Shown in pieces: positions 58,199 through 64,000 of a DNA stretch of 64,000 bases. The stretch comes from Alphaproteobacteria bacterium. Its GTDB lineage: Bacteria > Pseudomonadota > Alphaproteobacteria > UBA8366 > GCA-2717185. The translations under genes were made by a program, and so were the position numbers. Each line of letters opens with the position of its first letter. Positions within the stretch are counted from its first letter, which is position 1. The notes under the pieces were generated by a model that saw nothing but the letters and a program-made list of their open reading frames with translations, was not told where the DNA came from and did no database searches. The DNA lies in assembly GCA_021774435.1 (NCBI GenBank), contig JAJFJB010000297.1, positions 1-64,000 of the forward strand, in the 5' to 3' direction.

Positions 58199-59980
58199 AT
58201 GTCGGAGGTAACCCAACGTAGGCTGGCGGCCATCGTATCCGCTGATGTTGTCGGTTATTCGCGTCTCATGGGTGCGGATGAAACAGGCACCCTTTCTGAT
58301 CTGAATACGCATCGTTCGGAACTGATCGATCCCCTTATCAAGAAACATGGAGGGCGGATCGTCAAAACCACCGGCGACGGGTTGCTTCTCGAATTCCCGT
58401 CGGTCGTCGCGGCCGTGGAATGCAGCGTTGCCGTGCAAGACGGTATGATGGCGCGAAACGCCGCCGTCTCCGACGATGTCGCCATATGCTTCCGGATCGG
58501 CGTGCATCTCGGCGACATCATTGTAGAAGGTGATGATATTTTCGGGGACGGCGTGAACGTCGCCGCGCGCCTGGAAGCCCTGTCGGAGGCAAACGGGTTG
58601 GCTCTGTCCGACGATGCCTATCGACAGGTTCGCGACCGGATGGATATCGGATGGCAGGACGGTGGCGAACACGAGGTCAAGAACATCGCCCGGCCCATCC
58701 ACGTTTGGCGGTGGTCCGGAACGACAACACGAGAAATGTCGGCCACATCCAAGACGGCGGAACGATTACCGCTTCCCGACAAACCATCCATCGTCGTCCT
58801 GCCGTTCGGCAACATGTCGGGTGATCCGGAGCAGGAATATTTCTCCGATGGCATCACCGAAGACATCACCACCGAACTGTCCCGTTTCGACGAGCTCTTC
58901 GTGATCGCGCGCAACACCGCATTTACCTACAAGGATCAGAACCTCAACGTCCGCGAGGTCGCTCGGGAGTTGGGCGTTCATTTCGTCCTGGAAGGAAGCG
59001 TTCGCAAAGCGGGCAACCGGGTCCGTATCAATGTCCAGTTGATCGACGGCCAGAACGGTAATCATCTCTGGGCGGAACGATACGACGGCAGCATTGAGGA
59101 AGTGTTCGATTTACAGGATCAAGTGACCCAACAGGTGGCTAGCGCCACGGTGCCATACATCAAGGAAGCCTCCCTGGCCCGCATCCGGCGGGGCGACCGG
59201 ATCTTCGATGAAGCACATGACCTGGCTTGGCAAGCGTGGGACAATTTTCAAGATAGGTTGCGCGCGCCGCAATCATCTTCAATGCAAGCGGCCAAAGCAA
59301 AGGCGTATCAAGCAATTGCACTCAACGAGCGATGCCTCAATGCATATTCTACGATCTGTATGGCGACTTGGTTGGATCTTTTCCAGCAGTGGTCGGACGA
59401 TACCGAAGGGGGCATGGCGGAATTGAAACAGGCCGCCGAGACATTCGTCAGTTTATCGCCGAATTCCCATATGGCCCATTTTTGCCATGGCCTCTCGAAC
59501 ACGATTGCCGGTCATAGCGAAGCCGCGAGACAGGACTACAAGCACAGCGTCGCCCTCAATCCCAACGATGCCATGGTCCTATCTATGCTTGCTTGCACTG
59601 AGGCGTTGCTGGGCGACTTCGAGAAAGCCAAGGCGGTCGCGGCGAAGGCCATTCGGCTCAACCCAAAAGACTCGTGGACGGGCACCGCTTACCTCGCGCT
59701 GTCCCTTGTCGCTTTTATTGAAGATGACAGCGGGTTTCGTCACTGGACGGAGAAAGCCATTTTGGCCCAACCATATGCACCAATTCGCCGCACATTGATG
59801 ATTGCGCACGCGGCGGAAGTCGGCGACGAGGCGTTGTTGCGGGAACATCTGGAACATCTCAACAAGACCGCACCGCGGTTCCTTTCCCGGTTGCTCAGTG
59901 GAAAGAAAGAAACATTCAAGCTTCCCAAACACCGGGATAAATTATTGGATGCGTTGCGCAAGGTAGGCCCGCCAGAATGA
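58199..59980 (+). CDS. Class III adenylate/guanylate cyclase with TolB N-terminal-like domain and TPR region (paralogue 2)
   Basis: RRLAAIVSADVVGYSRLMGADETGT; KTTGDGLLLEF; GDGVNVAARLEAL; KPSIVVLPFGNMSGDPEQEYFSDGITEDITTELS. Confidence 0.92.
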   Translation: MSEVTQRRLAAIVSADVVGYSRLMGADETGTLSDLNTHRSELIDPLIKKHGGRIVKTTGDGLLLEFPSVVAAVECSVAVQDGMMARNAAVSDDVAICFRIGVHLGDIIVEGDDIFGDGVNVAARLEALSEANGLALSDDAYRQVRDRMDIGWQDGGEHEVKNIARPIHVWRWSGTTTREMSATSKTAERLPLPDKPSIVVLPFGNMSGDPEQEYFSDGITEDITTELSRFDELFVIARNTAFTYKDQNLNVREVARELGVHFVLEGSVRKAGNRVRINVQLIDGQNGNHLWAERYDGSIEEVFDLQDQVTQQVASATVPYIKEASLARIRRGDRIFDEAHDLAWQAWDNFQDRLRAPQSSSMQAAKAKAYQAIALNERCLNAYSTICMATWLDLFQQWSDDTEGGMAELKQAAETFVSLSPNSHMAHFCHGLSNTIAGHSEAARQDYKHSVALNPNDAMVLSMLACTEALLGDFEKAKAVAAKAIRLNPKDSWTGTAYLALSLVAFIEDDSGFRHWTEKAILAQPYAPIRRTLMIAHAAEVGDEALLREHLEHLNKTAPRFLSRLLSGKKETFKLPKHRDKLLDALRKVGPPE

Positions 59981-60214
59981 CCGGTTAGGGACATCTTGGG
60001 AACTTGGCCGATGCTGCCGCGCACATCTGAAGCTGGGGAAATCCAGACGTTTTACCGCTGAAAGCTGATATCACCGCGCCGATGTCAGATGTTGAAGGAA
60101 TTGCGGAAGTCGATTTGGATCGGCGCGAGTTTGTTTTTTTGGGTGATTGTGTGTTTGCCGAGGATGCGCCGGCGACGTCATTTTAGCCGCAGGGTCAAGG
60201 CAGAGGAGTGGGTG

Positions 60215-61096
60215 ATGAATTCCGAGACACCGCAACGAACGGTTATTTACAAAATCGGGATGACCGACAGCGCGCGTTGGGATCATTTCGTGGGGCGGGA
60301 CGGCGACGTCTTCGTCTGCACCCCGCCTAAAAGCGGCACGACGTGGATGCAAACCCTGTGCGCCCTGCTACTGGTGGGATGGGAGGATTTCGACATCAGC
60401 CCTAGTGCGGCGTCGCCCTGGTACGACGCAATTTTCGCAACGGTCGAAGAGGTGAACGCCGTACTGGCGGAGCAGTCCCACAGGCGTTTCATCAAAACCC
60501 ATACGCCGTTGGACGGCATCCCCTATGGCGCGGCCCATACCTATGTGGTGGTGCACCGGGACCCGCGCGACGTCTTCTTTTCCTTGCGCAACCATTCAGA
60601 AAATTTCATGCAGGAGGCCAACGTCCACATCCTCGGCGACGATATCGACGACGCCTTCCGGCGCTGGCTCGATCCGCCGGTGAACGAAGACGGAACGCCG
60701 AAATATTCACTACAATCGGTGATCCATCACTACCGCACATTTCGCCAATTCGAACATCTGCCCAATATCCATCTGTTTCACTATGCGGAAATGAAGCGCG
60801 ATCCCGCCTATTCCATTTCCCGGCTTGCGGCGATCCTGAATGTCGCGATCGAAGACAGCGACCTTCAAACAATCCAGCAGATCTCCAATTTCGGAAATAT
60901 GCGAAACAACGCGGATCAATTCGCGCCCCATGCGCATCACGGATTGTGGAAAAACAACAAACAGTTTTTCGCCACCGGCGACAGCGCGCAATGGCGCGAT
61001 ATTCTGAGCGAGGAATCCCTGAACTTATACGATAGCCGCGTCGAGGCTGCGTTGACGCCGACGGAAATATCCTGGCTCAACGACGGGCGGCGTTGA
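60215..61096 (+). CDS. Sulfotransferase family protein (copy 1)
   Basis: PAPS-binding motif VCTPPKSGTTWMQTL; VVVHRDPRDVFFSLRNH. Confidence 0.92.
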   Translation: MNSETPQRTVIYKIGMTDSARWDHFVGRDGDVFVCTPPKSGTTWMQTLCALLLVGWEDFDISPSAASPWYDAIFATVEEVNAVLAEQSHRRFIKTHTPLDGIPYGAAHTYVVVHRDPRDVFFSLRNHSENFMQEANVHILGDDIDDAFRRWLDPPVNEDGTPKYSLQSVIHHYRTFRQFEHLPNIHLFHYAEMKRDPAYSISRLAAILNVAIEDSDLQTIQQISNFGNMRNNADQFAPHAHHGLWKNNKQFFATGDSAQWRDILSEESLNLYDSRVEAALTPTEISWLNDGRR

Positions 61097-61212
61097 CATA
61101 ACTATGCCGATGCTACTTCACGCCCAAGGCAATGCCCAGCAACTGCGCCCGCGAATTCTGGTTTGGGTCACAAGCGAACCCTTGCACTGCAGCATTTTGC
61201 TGAGCTCTCAAC

Positions 61213-61279
61213 CTACGAAAGATCGTCAAGGAAAGCCTTGGCGTCCTGCAAATCAAGCGTGTCGAAGCTCTCGGTGACC
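61213..61279 (-). pseudogene. Candidate C-terminal remnant of a cyclase/ATPase-TPR family gene
   Basis: Minus strand reads VTESFDTLDLQDAKAFLDDLS*, resembling the terminal ..FTEGFDTxDLKEAKALLxEL of that family. Confidence 0.4.
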
Positions 61280-61442
61280 CTAACCTCAATCTGAGGACTT
61301 TCCGGGGGCAACGTCAAAAACGCTCTGGAGCGCCTCAAGGATCACCGCGCATATTGAGCGACATCAATTTGGCTATGACGAACTGACGCTAGAGTGCAAA
61401 CGCCGATGCAGTAATAATTCAAACGATTTTAGGGGATGGTTC

Positions 61443-61856
61443 ATGTTTAAAGTCATTGGGGTTCCGATCGATTTAGCCCATGCGGATCAGCTAAAACGGG
61501 GCATTGAAGTTGCGGTCGACTTGGCAAAGCATTATGGCGCCGCATTGAACCTCGTCGGCGTTACGCCCGTCACGCCGGGGTCTGTCGCACATAATCCCGA
61601 AGAGTTCGAAACAAAGCTCCGAGAATTCTCCAGTCAGCTTAGCGCCGAGCACGGGATAGAGGTCGGGTGCAAAGCAGTGATTTCGCATGATCCCGCGGTC
61701 GATCTAGAGGAAAAGATCGGACAAGCCTCAAAAGCCCTGGGGTCGGACTTGATCGTTATGTCGTCGCACAAACCGGGCCTGCTTGAATACATTTTCACTT
61801 CTCACGCCGGTCACTTCGCTTCACACACAGAATTATCCGTGTTCATCGTCCGATGA
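61443..61856 (+). CDS. Universal stress protein family
   Basis: ~137 aa; VAVDLAKHYGAALNLVGVTP; SDLIVMSSHKPGLLEYIFTSHAGHFASHTELSVFIVR. Confidence 0.85.
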   Translation: MFKVIGVPIDLAHADQLKRGIEVAVDLAKHYGAALNLVGVTPVTPGSVAHNPEEFETKLREFSSQLSAEHGIEVGCKAVISHDPAVDLEEKIGQASKALGSDLIVMSSHKPGLLEYIFTSHAGHFASHTELSVFIVR

Positions 61857-62202
61857 CGGAAGGTTGTACTCGATAGCCCAGCACTGCGGCCTTGGCGCGG
61901 CAAAATTCCGCTCGACGAATTTCCTGTGTCGCGTCGGAAGCACGGCGGGCACGTCCGGCAAGCGGCGAAAACGGAAACAACCAAGCTGAGGTCTAAAACG
62001 GCGCCAAACCGGGCCTGCGACGGCAGCCGCCGGGAGGGCGAGGGTTAGCCAAAAGTGGAAGTCCGACCACACTATTGTCGTGGCCGCGGCCGGGAGGCCG
62101 TCAACCCGACGAAGGGAAGGCAATTGCTATGGCAGCCGATTTGCAGGACAGGGGATACGGCAGATACCTTCATGGTCAACGTTGGCAGATGAAGGAGACG
62201 GC

Positions 62203-62844
62203 ATGCGCGACCAAGATGACCACGGTTGGTTGAAACAGGGCAGCACGTCCAGTGCTGAAGTCCAACAGAGCTACGAAAATTGGGCCAGCTCGTACGACAA
62301 AGATCTCGCGGAATGGGACTATCGAGCCCCCTTGGACGCAGCATCGCTTCTCAAGCCTTCCGTTTATGCATTGAGTACGATCCTGGATGCCGGCTGCGGG
62401 ACCGGCCTGGTTGGCGCGGCATTGCGGCATGTCGGGTTCACGGGCGACATCGACGGTATCGACCTGTCACCGTCTTCGCTCGAAAAGGCTAGGGAACGGG
62501 GGACATACCGCAGTTTACGTCCCGTCGATTTCCAGGAATTACCGCTCGCTCTCGCCGATGACGCCTACGACGCCCTGACTTGCGTTGGCGTGCTGACCTA
62601 TGTGCCGGACAGCGAAGCCATACTGAGAGAGTTCGCTCGCGTCGTGCGGCCGGGAGGCGTCGCCGTCGTGACCCAGCGAGATGATCTATTCGAGGAGCGA
62701 GCATTCGACCGGGCCATCCAGGGATTGGTGGATGCGCAGGTTTTTGTGGACGCCACCATCACGGAACCGAAGCTTTATCTCCCGGCCAATCCCGATTTCG
62801 GCTCAGACATCCGAGTCATCTACGTCATGCTGACCGTGTCATGA
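62203..62844 (+). CDS. Class I SAM-dependent methyltransferase
   Basis: ILDAGCGTGLVGAALRHVGF; DGIDLSPSSLEKARERG; start MRDQDDHGW. Confidence 0.88.
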   Translation: MRDQDDHGWLKQGSTSSAEVQQSYENWASSYDKDLAEWDYRAPLDAASLLKPSVYALSTILDAGCGTGLVGAALRHVGFTGDIDGIDLSPSSLEKARERGTYRSLRPVDFQELPLALADDAYDALTCVGVLTYVPDSEAILREFARVVRPGGVAVVTQRDDLFEERAFDRAIQGLVDAQVFVDATITEPKLYLPANPDFGSDIRVIYVMLTVS

Positions 62845-63030
62845 CCTGACACAGGCGGGCAAACCGAATGTCGGCAGCCTGAAGTTTGGAATCAGGGGGT
62901 AGACCCGGCGTGAGATCGTCAGGCTCACGAATAGCATTCATAGCCAATACGCGACATGCCGGTAGTGTAGGCATTGCTCCGAAACAGGGAAGCGTATTGA
63001 GTGGCTATTATTTGATAATGAGCAGCGGGT

Positions 63031-63279
63031 TTAATCCTTCTTGTCTGGGAACTTCGCGTCCCGAACCACTTCGCTTACATAGGATGAAAATTCTTCATAC
63101 AATTTATCGCGCCCAAATTTCTGTATCTCACGATGCTCGGGGTGGTCGCAAAACGAGCAGAGTTGTTCCTCCGATTCCCAATAATGGATCGAAACGCGCC
63201 CCCCATCGCCGGCGACGTATCCCTTATGCGTGATATAGCCAGACATCGACCGCGGAGTTGAGGGAATAGCGGAACTCAT
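63031..63279 (-). CDS. Short antibiotic-biosynthesis-monooxygenase-like (ABM) protein, possibly N-terminally truncated
   Basis: GGRVSIHYWESEEQLCSFCDHPEHREIQKFGRDKLYEEFSSYVSEVVRD resembles the C-terminal half of ABM proteins. Confidence 0.5.
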   Translation of the reverse strand: MSSAIPSTPRSMSGYITHKGYVAGDGGRVSIHYWESEEQLCSFCDHPEHREIQKFGRDKLYEEFSSYVSEVVRDAKFPDKKD

Positions 63280-63379
63280 CCGCGAGCGCCGCGAGTTCGC
63301 TATTTAGCATTAAGCAGTCCTGCAGCTTTGTCATTGGCGCGCATGTATTATTTGAACGGGAGACGTTAAACTCGGCGCC

Positions 63380-63454
63380 ATGGTGGAGAGAATTCAGCGT
63401 GGATTGGCGGCAATCGCGTCTGCTGACGTTGTCGATAAGGGGAGAGAGGAATGA
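63380..63454 (+). pseudogene. Remnant of a cyclase N-terminus, now a 24-codon minicistron overlapping the next start (ATGA)
   Basis: Reads MVERIQRGLAAIASADVVDKGREE*; compare MVEGTQRRLAAIVSADVVGYSRL of cyclase 1; 44/55 nt identical. Confidence 0.75.
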
Positions 63455-64000
63455 CGGAGGAACGACCTCGTCGAGAAACCCATTATTATAGCCAAATATC
63501 CGATTCCGCGCGGTGGGACCATTTTGCGGGCCGTGACACTGATGTTTTTGTCTGTACGCCTCCGAAGGCCGGCACCACTTGGACTCAAACCCTGTGCTGT
63601 CTGTTGCTGTTCGGCTGGCGTGAATTCGACATCAGGCCCTCCGATATCTCGCCCTGGTATGATGCGACTTTCGAGCCGGTCGAAGAAATAAATGCGTTGA
63701 TTGAAGCGCAGGATCATCGCCGCCTCCTTAAGACCCATACGCCCCTGGATGGTATTCCTTACAATTCCCAACGGACATACGTGACCGTCTACCGCGATCC
63801 GCGCGATGTGTATTTTTCCGCGCTCAATCATAAGGACAATGTCACACTGAACGACTTTTCGATCGGTCCGGAGGACGATATATCGGCGCCATTCAGGGAA
63901 TGGGTGCATGCACCGGCCGGAAATGGCGGCTCTGCCAGCGGCTCACTGGAGCGGTTCATCGTTCACTTCAAGAGCTTCAAACGGTTCGGCCATTTGGCGA
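63451..64000 (+). CDS. Sulfotransferase family protein (copy 2), truncated by window edge
   Basis: Reads MTEERPRRETHYYSQISDSARWDHFAGRDTDVFVCTPPKAGTTWTQTLCCLLLFGW..YRDPRDVYFSALNH; open to the end; close to copy 1. Confidence 0.9.
   Translation, partial: MTEERPRRETHYYSQISDSARWDHFAGRDTDVFVCTPPKAGTTWTQTLCCLLLFGWREFDIRPSDISPWYDATFEPVEEINALIEAQDHRRLLKTHTPLDGIPYNSQRTYVTVYRDPRDVYFSALNHKDNVTLNDFSIGPEDDISAPFREWVHAPAGNGGSASGSLERFIVHFKSFKRFGHLA

Noticed and set aside
63394-63909. 171-aa minus-strand ORF at the right edge
   Set aside because: Antisense to the clear sulfotransferase 2 reading frame.

Overview
The window looks like a chromosomal segment of an alphaproteobacterium (Rhodospirillales-like; inferred from family content and codon style, not tested). 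I saw no rRNA, convincing tRNA, transposase, phage module or CRISPR array. About 50 protein-coding genes can be supported. They include: pepP; a DUF1127 protein with a truncated tandem paralogue missing from the ORF track; prmA; a UvrD/PcrA helicase; an HtrA-like protein that appears to have lost its catalytic triad; a compact divergent catabolic cluster (about 7.2-17.2 kb); greB; a ugpBAEC-GDPD operon; trxB; a pentapeptide-repeat protein with internal duplication; a complete liv-type ABC operon; an adenylate-forming ligase and gamma-glutamyltransferase pair; pepN; and a split AtuA-like pair. The most unusual region is 55.7-64 kb. It has a structured intergenic leader, two tandem class III adenylate cyclase/TolB-like/TPR paralogues, two sulfotransferase paralogues (the second runs off the window edge), and two apparent remnants of cyclase-family genes. 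One remnant is a 24-codon cyclase N-terminus whose stop overlaps the start of the second sulfotransferase. All alignments and hairpins were made by eye, with no database search or folding program.
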